Assembly: GCF_004803895.1 (NCBI RefSeq)
Contig: NZ_CP021978.1
Span: 7,502,001-7,566,000 of the forward strand
DNA from: Streptomyces hawaiiensis
GTDB lineage: Bacteria > Actinomycetota > Actinomycetes > Streptomycetales > Streptomycetaceae
Length of the DNA: 64,000 bases
Direction: 5' to 3'
Shown here: positions 43,066 through 50,286 of the stretch, piece by piece
Position numbering within the stretch: the stretch's first letter is position 1
How the letters are laid out: each line of letters opens with the position of its first letter
The notes under the pieces: generated by a model
The model's database searches: none
Told to the model about the DNA's origin: nothing
Seen by the model: only the letters and a program-made list of their open reading frames with translations
Program-made: the position numbers and the translations under genes

Positions 43066-44580
43066 GTGCGTGATCAGAGCATCAAAAGCCACCGCCGGTT
43101 CCTCACCGCCCTCGCCCTCGTGCCGTGCCTGGCCGGCTGCTTCGCCTCCCCCGGCGGCGAGTCGTCGTCGCAGGGCGGGCCGTCGGGGTCGCGGCTGCGC
43201 GTCGCTCTCGCCTTCCCGCCCGCCGAGAACTTCTCGCCGTACGGAGCCGACGCCACGCTGCTCAGCCGCCTCGGCGTCACCGAGGGGCTGACCGCCCTGG
43301 ACGCCAACGGTGCCGCGGCCCCCGCGCTCGCACAGTCCTGGCGCCGGGAGAACGACCGCACCTGGCGGTTCACCCTGCGCGAGGCCACCTTCCAGGACGG
43401 CACGGACGTCACCCCCGCCGCCGTGGCCGCCGCGCTCACCCACGCCACGAAGGCCGAGCCCGCACCCGCCGCCCTCGCCGGCGTCACCCTCGGCGCGCAG
43501 GCCGACGGCGACCGCGGCATCCGCATCACCACCGCGGCGCCCGACCCCGTCCTGCCCATGCGCCTGGCCGGCCCGAGCCTGGCGATCCTCTCCCCGAAGG
43601 CGTACGGGAAGAAGGGCAACCCCACTCCGGTCGGCACCGCCACCGGGCCCTTCGAGATCACCAAGGTCAACGGCGGCGGCTCCGCCACCCTCGACCGCTA
43701 CGACGACTACTGGGGCGGCCTCGCCCACGCCACCGGCATCGACGCGCGCTTCGTCAAGGACGGCACCGCCCGCGCCAACGCCGTACGCACCGGCGACGTC
43801 GACATCGCCGAGGCGATCCCCGTCGCCCAGGCCGCCACACTCGACAAGGCCACCCTCAGGGAAGCCGGCACCACCCGCACCACCAGCCTGCAGCTCAATA
43901 CGGAGACCGGGCCCTTCAAGGACCCGGAGCTGCGCGCCGCCGCTCGCACCGCGATCGACTCCTCCGCCCTCGTCAAGGGCGTCTTCGAGGGGTACGCCGA
44001 CCCGGGCGTCGGCATCTTCGGGCCCGCCGTCACCTGGGCCGAGAGCAAGCGGGTGAAGCCGGCCGGGCGCGCGCAGGCCGCCCGGCCCGACGGCACGCCG
44101 ATCACCCTCGCCACCTACGACAACCGACCCGAGCTTCCCGAGGTCGCCCAGGTCGTGCAACAGCAGCTCCAGAAGGCCGGCTTCACGGTGAAACTGGAGG
44201 TCCGCGAGTACTCACGGCTGGAGAGCGACGCGCTCGCCGGGAAGTTCGACGCGTTCATCGGCGCCCGCAACAGCCTCCTGGACACCGGCGACCCCGTCGG
44301 CATCCTCGGCAGCGACTACACCTGCGACGGCGCCTACAACCTGGCCCAGCTGTGCGACAAGAAGACCGACCGGGCCATCGCCGAGGCCGTCGAGACCGAC
44401 GGCACCGGTGAGCGGCAGGACGCCGCCATGGCAGCCGAAGCCGCGATCCTCGGCACGGACACGGTCGTCCCGCTGGCCCACCAGCAGATCATCGCCGGCG
44501 TCTCCACCAAGGTCCGGGGCCTGCTGCTCGACCCGTACGAGCGGACCCTGGTGGGCACGGGAACACGAACGCGACGCTGA
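43066..44580 (+). CDS. Family 5 ABC solute-binding lipoprotein (peptide/nickel/opine type)
   Basis: 504 residues. It has a lipoprotein signal with lipobox LAGC (ALALVPCLAGCFAS) and the SBP_bac_5 fold: FSPYGADATLLSRLGVTEGL near the start, the DGTDVTPAAVAAAL segment and NTETGPFKDPELRAAARTAID in the middle. These proteins bind peptides, nickel chelates or opines. No permease or ATPase gene is adjacent, so it is an orphan binding protein unless it shares a transporter encoded elsewhere. The start is set at GTG 43066; GTG 43060 also fits, and no ribosome site is seen, matching a leaderless reading. Confidence 0.88.
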   Translation: MRDQSIKSHRRFLTALALVPCLAGCFASPGGESSSQGGPSGSRLRVALAFPPAENFSPYGADATLLSRLGVTEGLTALDANGAAAPALAQSWRRENDRTWRFTLREATFQDGTDVTPAAVAAALTHATKAEPAPAALAGVTLGAQADGDRGIRITTAAPDPVLPMRLAGPSLAILSPKAYGKKGNPTPVGTATGPFEITKVNGGGSATLDRYDDYWGGLAHATGIDARFVKDGTARANAVRTGDVDIAEAIPVAQAATLDKATLREAGTTRTTSLQLNTETGPFKDPELRAAARTAIDSSALVKGVFEGYADPGVGIFGPAVTWAESKRVKPAGRAQAARPDGTPITLATYDNRPELPEVAQVVQQQLQKAGFTVKLEVREYSRLESDALAGKFDAFIGARNSLLDTGDPVGILGSDYTCDGAYNLAQLCDKKTDRAIAEAVETDGTGERQDAAMAAEAAILGTDTVVPLAHQQIIAGVSTKVRGLLLDPYERTLVGTGTRTRR

Positions 44581-44588
44581 CCGGCGGC

Positions 44589-44990
44589 TCAGGCAGGCAG
44601 CTTCGTGTCGATCACGCAGCTGATCTCGACGAGCTGCCCGGGAAAGGTCAGTTCGGTGACGCCCAGGGCCGTGCTGACCGGCCGATGGGTGCCGAAGTAC
44701 GCCCGGTTGCCCTTCGCCACCACCTCGGCGTTGCCCACCAGGCCCACCGTGTACAGCGTCTGGGAGACGACCTGGTTGCGGGTGGCGCCGTAATGGGCCA
44801 GAACCTTGTCGAGGTTGGCGTAGGTCTGCTCGAGCTGGGCGGCGACGCCGTCCTCGGGGTGGAAGACACCCGCCTCGTCGAACGAGAGCTGCCCCGAGAC
44901 GTGGATCAGGTCACCGGACCTGATCGCCTGCGCGTAGCCGAAGTGGCTCTCGGCCGGGATGCCGTGGTCGTAGACGTCGATGGTCGTCAC
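44589..44990 (-). CDS. RidA-family protein
   Basis: 133 residues of the YjgF/YER057c/UK114 fold. Family features are HVSGQLSFDEAG, QTYANLDKVLAHYGAT and the C-terminal VEISCVIDTKLPA. Classic RidA proteins deaminate reactive enamines/imines using an Arg that is normally near position 105; here the equivalent region reads LTFPGQLVEISCV without that Arg, so it may belong to a non-deaminating subgroup. It diverges from the HxlR regulator gene, which probably controls it. Confidence 0.9.
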   Translation of the reverse strand: MTTIDVYDHGIPAESHFGYAQAIRSGDLIHVSGQLSFDEAGVFHPEDGVAAQLEQTYANLDKVLAHYGATRNQVVSQTLYTVGLVGNAEVVAKGNRAYFGTHRPVSTALGVTELTFPGQLVEISCVIDTKLPA

Positions 44991-45032
44991 AGTCGCTGTC
45001 CTTCCGTCGAGCGCGAACCCGCGCTCTCTTGC

Positions 45033-45061
45033 GGTTACTCGGAAACCGTAGGAGAGTGACC
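45033..45061. promoter_or_regulatory. Candidate HxlR operator between ridA and hxlR
   Basis: GGTTACTC (45033-45040) and GAGTGACC (45054-45061) pair at 7 of 8 positions across 13 bases. A second short repeat, CACT-tttc-AGTG (45079-45090), lies closer to the regulator start. HxlR dimers typically bind such divergent intergenic repeats. Confidence 0.4.
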
Positions 45062-45103
45062 GCCGACCTGGAAGAACGCACTTTTCAGTGACTGGGGAAC
45101 CCG

Positions 45104-45484
45104 ATGGTGACCAAGCAGTTGAGAGACCTGCCGGAGAACGCGGACCTGCGGAGGGCGGATTCCCTGGCGCGGGAGATCTTCTCGGACGTCGCCAACAAGT
45201 GGGCGCTGCTGATCATCGAGGCCCTCGGGGAACGCACCCTGCGCTTCAGCGAGTTGCGCGACGAGGTCGAGGGCGTCAGCCACAAGATGCTGACCCAGAA
45301 CCTGCGGATGCTGGAGCGCAACGGCCTGGTCTCCCGGAAGGTGCACCCCACCGTGCCGCCCAAGGTCGAGTACACGCTCACCGAGCCGGGCCGGGCCCTG
45401 CGCGCCACGGTCGACGCGATCTGCGGCTGGACTCACCAGTACCTCGCTCACATCGAGGCGGCCCGCGGGCGGTTCGACTTCTGA
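45104..45484 (+). CDS. HxlR-family transcriptional regulator
   Basis: A 126-residue winged-helix protein. The family signature is NKWALLIIEALGERTLRFSELRDEVEGVSHKMLTQNLRMLERNGLV (read as helix-turn-helix, residues about 31-75). HxlR proteins often respond to redox or electrophile stress. It diverges from a RidA-family gene with 113 bases between starts and inverted repeats there, the standard arrangement for a local regulator. ATG 45104 follows GGGGAACCC. Confidence 0.92.
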   Translation: MVTKQLRDLPENADLRRADSLAREIFSDVANKWALLIIEALGERTLRFSELRDEVEGVSHKMLTQNLRMLERNGLVSRKVHPTVPPKVEYTLTEPGRALRATVDAICGWTHQYLAHIEAARGRFDF

Positions 45485-45503
45485 CCGCCACCCGCTCCGG
45501 ACG

Positions 45504-46262
45504 TCAGCTCGCCACCAGTTCCCGTACCTGACGGGGCGCCACCGACTCCTCGATGCGCGAGGTCCGGTACAGCCACAGCACGTCACGCCCGAACGACCAG
45601 ACCAGCAGGCCCAGCGCCAGGGCCGCGACCCCGAAGTTGGCCGTGTGGGGCAGCAGATCGGCGCCCGCCAGGAGCAGCAGCACACCCTGGAGCGCGGCGA
45701 CGGTCTTCCGGGCCGTGCTCGGCGGGAGCGCGGCGGTCAGCCAGGGCCACACCTTGGCCGCGGCGACGAAGACGTAGCGCATGCCGCCGATCAGCAGCAC
45801 CCACGGGCCCAGTTGCGTGGACACGTACACGCTGAGCACCAGGATCAGAAACGCGTCGACCTCCATGTCGAAGCGCGCGCCCAGCGGGGTCGAGGTGCCG
45901 GTGCGGCGGGCGACCTTGCCGTCGACGCCGTCGAGGATCAGCGCCACCGCCGTCAGGCCGACGAACAGCGTCACGGGCGGTGAACTCTGGAAGGAGTCGG
46001 CGACCAGCGCGGTGACCCCGCCGACGAGGGTGGCCCGGCCGAGGGTGACCCGATTGGCCGCGCCGAACGACCGCAGCCGGGAGCGGTGCAGGGCGCGGGA
46101 GAGCACCGCCCAGGTGGCGATCGCGAACGCGAGGCCGGTCAGCCAGCCCGCCGGGCCCATCCCGATCGCCGTACCGATCAGGGCCAGCAGCAGGACCTGC
46201 GCGCCCGCCCCCAGGGCGGTCTCCTGCTGGAGCCTCGCGTCGTAAGTGTTGTTCAGGGCCAC
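45504..46262 (-). CDS. CDP-alcohol phosphatidyltransferase-family membrane protein
   Basis: 252 residues with about six membrane helices. The complete catalytic motif DG(x2)AR(x8)G(x3)D(x3)D is present as DGVDGKVARRTGTSTPLGAR followed by FDMEVD. Such enzymes join a CDP-activated group to an alcohol such as inositol or glycerol phosphate. GTG 46262 follows GGAGGG at proper spacing; longer upstream frames are antisense to other genes. It diverges from a dehydrogenase gene that leads the GTP-cyclohydrolase cluster, with 108 bases between starts, so the two are probably co-regulated. Confidence 0.9.
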   Translation of the reverse strand: MALNNTYDARLQQETALGAGAQVLLLALIGTAIGMGPAGWLTGLAFAIATWAVLSRALHRSRLRSFGAANRVTLGRATLVGGVTALVADSFQSSPPVTLFVGLTAVALILDGVDGKVARRTGTSTPLGARFDMEVDAFLILVLSVYVSTQLGPWVLLIGGMRYVFVAAAKVWPWLTAALPPSTARKTVAALQGVLLLLAGADLLPHTANFGVAALALGLLVWSFGRDVLWLYRTSRIEESVAPRQVRELVAS

Positions 46263-46280
46263 CGAACACCCTCCGGCCGT

Positions 46281-46309
46281 GTGACAGAGTCGATCAACGC
46301 CGCTACGTT
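46281..46309 (+). promoter_or_regulatory. Candidate promoter of the dehydrogenase-led cluster
   Basis: GTGACA (46281-46286), 17 bases, TACGTT (46304-46309). The spacing is ideal, and the hexamers match the vegetative consensus at 5 of 6 and the TAnnnT core respectively. It lies 62 bases before ATG 46371. Confidence 0.5.
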
Positions 46310-46370
46310 GTGCGCGGCCTGTGCACCCCTCGGTACGCAAGCAGCTTCCCGATCGTTCAGGAGGACTCCG

Positions 46371-47351
46371 ATGAAGCACACCGGACGGGCGTTCTGGATC
46401 GACTCGCCTGGGCGAGGCGGGATCCGGGACGTCACCCTGCCGGCGCCCGGCGAGGGCGAGGTACTGGTCCGCACACTGTTCTCCGGCGTGAGCCGCGGTA
46501 CCGAGACGCTCGTCTTCCGCGGCGGCGTGCCCGTCAGCCAGCACACCGCCATGCGCGCGCCGTTCCAGGAGGGCGACTTCCCCGGCCCGGTGAAGTACGG
46601 CTACCTCAACGTCGGCGTGGTGGAGGAAGGGCCCGCGGAACTCACCGGCCGCACCGTCTTCTGCCTCTACCCGCACCAGACGCGCTACGTCGTCCCCGCC
46701 ACCGCGGTCACCCCCGTCCCGGACACCGTCCCCGCCGAACGGGCCGTGCTCGCCGGGACCGTGGAGACCGCCGTCAACGCCCTGTGGGACGCCGCGCCCC
46801 TGGTCGGCGACCGGATCGCAGTGGTCGGCGGCGGCATGGTCGGCTGCTCGGTGGCCGCCCTCCTCGCCCGGTTCCCCGGGGTCCGCGTCCAGCTGGTCGA
46901 CGCCGACCCCTCCCGCGCCAAGATCGCCGAGGCGCTCGGCGTCGGCTTCGCGACCCCCCAGGACGCCGACGGGGACCGCGACCTGGTCGTGCACGCCAGC
47001 GCCACGGAACAGGGCCTCGCCAGGTCCCTGGAACTCCTCACCGCGGAGGGAACCGTCCTCGAACTCAGCTGGTACGGCGACCGGCAGGTCAGCCTCCCGC
47101 TCGGTGAGGCCTTCCACTCCCGGCGGCTCGTCATCCGCAGCAGCCAGGTCGGCACCGTCTCCCCGGCCCGCCCCAACCGCACCTACGCCGACCGGCTCGC
47201 GGTCGCTCTGGACCTGCTGGCCGACCCCGCGCTCGACGCCCTCATCACCGGCGAATCCCCCTTCGAGGACCTGCCGGACGTACTGCCCAAGCTGGTCTCC
47301 GGCGAGGTCCCCGCGCTGTGCCACCGCGTCCGTTACGACGAGAGCGATTGA
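46371..47351 (+). CDS. Zinc-type alcohol dehydrogenase-like oxidoreductase
   Basis: 326 residues of the medium-chain dehydrogenase superfamily. The nucleotide fold starts DRIAVVGGGMVGCSVAALL (about 146-164), and an acceptor Asp is in VQLVDAD. The usual catalytic-zinc Cys/His set (GHE motif) is not evident, and the N-terminal half reads FSGVSRGTETLVFRGG, as in zinc-free members of bacteriochlorophyllide/sugar dehydrogenase type. Substrate unknown. ATG 46371 follows CAGGAGGAC. It leads a run of same-strand genes (PTPS homologue, glycosyltransferase, methyltransferase, flippase). Confidence 0.87.
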   Translation: MKHTGRAFWIDSPGRGGIRDVTLPAPGEGEVLVRTLFSGVSRGTETLVFRGGVPVSQHTAMRAPFQEGDFPGPVKYGYLNVGVVEEGPAELTGRTVFCLYPHQTRYVVPATAVTPVPDTVPAERAVLAGTVETAVNALWDAAPLVGDRIAVVGGGMVGCSVAALLARFPGVRVQLVDADPSRAKIAEALGVGFATPQDADGDRDLVVHASATEQGLARSLELLTAEGTVLELSWYGDRQVSLPLGEAFHSRRLVIRSSQVGTVSPARPNRTYADRLAVALDLLADPALDALITGESPFEDLPDVLPKLVSGEVPALCHRVRYDESD

Positions 47352-47522
47352 CGCATCGGCTGACGATTCGTTCCATCCGGTACGACTTCGCCACGACGTG
47401 AGCGCCTGACCTGAGAAAAGACGTACGGAAGGCTGAACAGGGGAAGGCAACGAGCCGTACTACTCGGCATCCCCGGCACCCGAGAGCGGGGAGCAGACGC
47501 GCCGCACCTGGAGGGTCGTCCG

Positions 47523-47921
47523 TTGTTCAGCATCACCGTCCGCGATCACATCATGATCGCCCACAGCTTCCGTGGCGACGTCTTCGGACCCGCGCAGCGC
47601 CTGCACGGGGCCACGTTCCTCGTGGACGCCACGTTCCGGCGCGAGCAGCTGGACGAGGACAACATCGTCGTCGACATCGGGCTGGCCACCCAGGAGCTCG
47701 GCGCGGTCGTCAGCGAGCTGAACTACCGCAATCTCGACAACGAGCCCGACTTCGCCGGAGTCAACACCTCCACGGAGTTCCTCGCCAAGGTCATCGCAGA
47801 CCGGCTCGCCGAGCGCATCCACAAGGGGGCGCTGGGCGAGGGCGCCAAGGGCATCGCGGGCCTCACCGTCACGCTGCACGAGTCGCACATCGCCTGGGCG
47901 AGTTACGAGCGTGCGCTGTGA
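47523..47921 (+). CDS. 6-pyruvoyl-tetrahydropterin synthase homologue with altered active site
   Basis: 132 residues of the PTPS/QueD T-fold. Family landmarks are AHSFRG (His14), RLHGATF (His28), VVDIGLATQELGAVV, LNYRNLDN, NTSTEFLAKVIAD and LHESHIAWASYE. In normal PTPS/QueD the second site is HGH, giving the third zinc His; here it is HGA (Ala30), and the catalytic Cys upstream is also missing. So the pterin fold is kept while the classical reaction is unlikely. The start is TTG 47523, supported by GGAGGG upstream and by the need for His14. Its stop overlaps the glycosyltransferase start by 4 bases. Confidence 0.88.
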   Translation: MFSITVRDHIMIAHSFRGDVFGPAQRLHGATFLVDATFRREQLDEDNIVVDIGLATQELGAVVSELNYRNLDNEPDFAGVNTSTEFLAKVIADRLAERIHKGALGEGAKGIAGLTVTLHESHIAWASYERAL

Positions 47922-49123
47922 CCGACACGACCATCGAGCGGCCCGAGCACATGGATCCGGCACCGGCGCGGCTGAATTATGTTCCCGTGCAGCACGCCTC
48001 CCTGAAGAACGCCGAGATCATCCCCATGTCCCTGCGCACCGTGCACTTCATGCTGCCGGGCGGGATCGACGACCCGACGGCGCCGAGCGGCGGCAACGCC
48101 TACGACCGGCGCCTGTGCCTGGACCTGCCCGGCTTCGGCTGGCAGGTGACCAAACACGCCGTGGACGGTGACTGGCCCCGGCCGGGGGCCGACGCCCGCA
48201 CGGAACTCGCCCGCACCCTGAGCGGGTTGCCCGACGGGGCCGTCGTCCTGCTCGACGGGCTGGTGGCCTGCGGCGTGCCGGAGATCATCGTGACCGAGGC
48301 GGAACGGCTGCGCATGGCCGTCCTCGTCCACCTCCCGCTCGGCGACGAGACGGGGCTGGACGCGGCGGTGGCCGCCGAGCTGGACGCCAAGGAGCGGGCG
48401 GTGCTGCGGGCGGTGCCGGCGGTGGTCGCCACCAGCGACTGGGCGGTCCGCCGCCTGGTCGCCCACCACGGTCTTTCCCCCGAGCGGGTCCACGTCGCCG
48501 CCCCCGGCGCCGACATCGCGCCGCTCGCGCCCGGTACCGACGGTGTGTCGCGCCTGCTGTGCGTGGCCGCCGTGACCCCGCGCAAGGGCCAGCACCGGCT
48601 GGTGGAGGCGCTGGCCATGGTGAGCGACCTGCCCTGGAGCTGCGTGTGCGTCGGCGCTCTGACCCAGGACCCGGAGTACGTCGCCCACCTGCGGTCCCTC
48701 ATCGACAAGCACGGCCTTCAGGACCGGCTGGAGCTGGCCGGGCCGAAGTCCGGCCCCGCGCTCGACGCCGGCTACGCCACCGCCGACCTGATGGTCCTCA
48801 CCTCCTACGCCGAGACGTACGGCATGGCGGTGACCGAGGCCCTGGCACGGGGCATCCCGGTGCTGGCCACGGACGTCGGCGGGCTGCCCGAGGCGGTCGG
48901 CCGGGCGCCCGACGGCGGGGTGCCCGGCATCCTCGTCCCGCCGGAGAACCCCGCCGCCATCGCCGCCGAACTGCGCGGCTGGTTCGGCGAGGCGGACGTA
49001 CGACGCCGGCTGAAGGCCGCCGCCCGCAGCCGTCGCGCCGCCCTCAACGGCTGGGCGACGACCGCACAGAGCCTGGCCGCGGTACTGCGCCGGCTCCCGA
49101 CCGAACCCCGGAGGGCCGCATGA
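47918..49123 (+). CDS. Family 4 glycosyltransferase
   Basis: 401 residues of GT-B fold. The C-terminal nucleotide-sugar site has VAAVTPRKGQHRLVEAL and the EX7E motif as YAETYGMAVTEALARG (about 295-310), followed by DVGGLPEAV. The donor sugar and acceptor are unknown. GTG 47918 overlaps the PTPS-homologue stop, and its own stop overlaps the methyltransferase start, so these proteins are made together. Probable role: glycosylation of the GTP-derived product of the cluster. Confidence 0.92.
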   Translation: MTDTTIERPEHMDPAPARLNYVPVQHASLKNAEIIPMSLRTVHFMLPGGIDDPTAPSGGNAYDRRLCLDLPGFGWQVTKHAVDGDWPRPGADARTELARTLSGLPDGAVVLLDGLVACGVPEIIVTEAERLRMAVLVHLPLGDETGLDAAVAAELDAKERAVLRAVPAVVATSDWAVRRLVAHHGLSPERVHVAAPGADIAPLAPGTDGVSRLLCVAAVTPRKGQHRLVEALAMVSDLPWSCVCVGALTQDPEYVAHLRSLIDKHGLQDRLELAGPKSGPALDAGYATADLMVLTSYAETYGMAVTEALARGIPVLATDVGGLPEAVGRAPDGGVPGILVPPENPAAIAAELRGWFGEADVRRRLKAAARSRRAALNGWATTAQSLAAVLRRLPTEPRRAA

Positions 49124-50286
49124 CGAACCCGGCGACGACGACCCAGCAGAGCGGGGCGATTCCGGCACAGCCCGGGCCGAGGGAGGTCATGGGGATGACG
49201 GACGGCGTGATTCCGGGCGCGGCTCCCAGCGGGCGGTCCGGGCTGGGGCAGGCCACCGAGGCCGTGCTCCCGGGCGTGGGTGCCGGCGGCGACTCCGGAG
49301 CGAGGCAGGCCGGGAACGCCGTGATCCCCGGTCTCGGCTCCAGCGTGGAGTTCGCTCCGGGGCAGGTTTCCGGGGGCGTCATCCCCGGCGCCGGCCCCAG
49401 CGGCAAGCCCGGCTCGCGGCCGACCGTCAAGCTGCGTGAGGCCAACCCGGACGATCCGCCCCGGTACGCGCCCGAGTGGCTGGAGTTGCGGGAGCCGGCC
49501 GATGCCGCCGCGCGGGCGCACGACCTGCTCGACCCGCTGCGGATCCGGCTCGCCAACCTGCCCGGCAAGTCGGGCGGCGTCGTCATCCACGACCTGGGCT
49601 GCGGAACCGGCTCGATGGGCCGCTGGCTCGCGCCCCGGCTGGACGGCGCCCAGCACTGGATCCTGCACGACCGCGACCCCTACCTGCTGCACTTCGCCGC
49701 CGTCTCCTCCCCGCGCTCGGCCGCCGACGGCAGCCGGGTCTCCGTGGAGACGCGGCGTGGTGACGTCGCCCGCCTCACCCCGGACGCCCTGCAAGGGGCG
49801 TCCCTGGTCACGGCGTCCGCCCTGCTGGACGTCCTCACCCGCCAGGAGATCGACACCTTCGCCGCCGCGTGTGCCGGAGCCGGCTGCCCCGCCCTGCTGA
49901 CGCTGTCCGTCGCCGGGCGCGTGGAACTGACCCCGTCGCACCCGCTGGACGCGGAGATCGCCCAGGCGTTCAACGACCACCAGCGCCGCGACGGCCTGCT
50001 CGGCCCCGATGCCGTCACGGCGGCTGCCGAGGCGTTCTCCGAGCACGGCGCGACCGTACGGCTGCACCCGAGCCCCTGGCGGCTCGGCCCCGAGCAGGCC
50101 GCGCTCACCGAGCAGTGGCTGCGCGGCTGGGTCGGCGCCGCCGTCGAGGAGCGCCCCGAGCTGCGGGCCGAGGCCGACGTCTACCTGACCAACCGGCTGA
50201 CGGCCTGCGCCGCGGGCGAGTTGCGCGTCACCGTCCACCACGTCGACCTCCTGGCCCTGTCCCGCCCGGCGGGCGGAGCGTCATGA
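49120..50286 (+). CDS. Class I SAM-dependent methyltransferase with repeat-rich N-terminus
   Basis: 388 residues. The methyltransferase domain occupies about 110-388, with SAM-binding motif I VVIHDLGCGTGSMGRWLAP (about 150-168), ILHDRDPYLL as motif II, and GDVARLTPDAL. The first ~100 residues are a low-complexity region of 19-residue repeats, each beginning V(I/L)PG, absent from ordinary methyltransferases. ATG 49120 overlaps the glycosyltransferase stop (ATGA), and its stop overlaps the flippase gene start. The substrate is probably the glycosylated intermediate; this is inference from context. Confidence 0.88.
   Translation: MTNPATTTQQSGAIPAQPGPREVMGMTDGVIPGAAPSGRSGLGQATEAVLPGVGAGGDSGARQAGNAVIPGLGSSVEFAPGQVSGGVIPGAGPSGKPGSRPTVKLREANPDDPPRYAPEWLELREPADAAARAHDLLDPLRIRLANLPGKSGGVVIHDLGCGTGSMGRWLAPRLDGAQHWILHDRDPYLLHFAAVSSPRSAADGSRVSVETRRGDVARLTPDALQGASLVTASALLDVLTRQEIDTFAAACAGAGCPALLTLSVAGRVELTPSHPLDAEIAQAFNDHQRRDGLLGPDAVTAAAEAFSEHGATVRLHPSPWRLGPEQAALTEQWLRGWVGAAVEERPELRAEADVYLTNRLTACAAGELRVTVHHVDLLALSRPAGGAS
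49207..49410. repeat. 57-bp degenerate in-frame repeat in the methyltransferase gene
   Basis: Units start at 49207, 49264, 49321 and 49378 (the last partial), each coding for a 19-residue block beginning VIPG or VLPG and rich in Gly, Ser and Ala. The spacing is exact although the sequence has diverged. Confidence 0.75.

Noticed and set aside
45504..47450. A single 648-residue minus-strand protein including the CDP-alcohol phosphatidyltransferase
   Set aside because: The first ~396 residues are antisense to the dehydrogenase gene; GTG 46262 with GGAGGG gives a normal-length enzyme.
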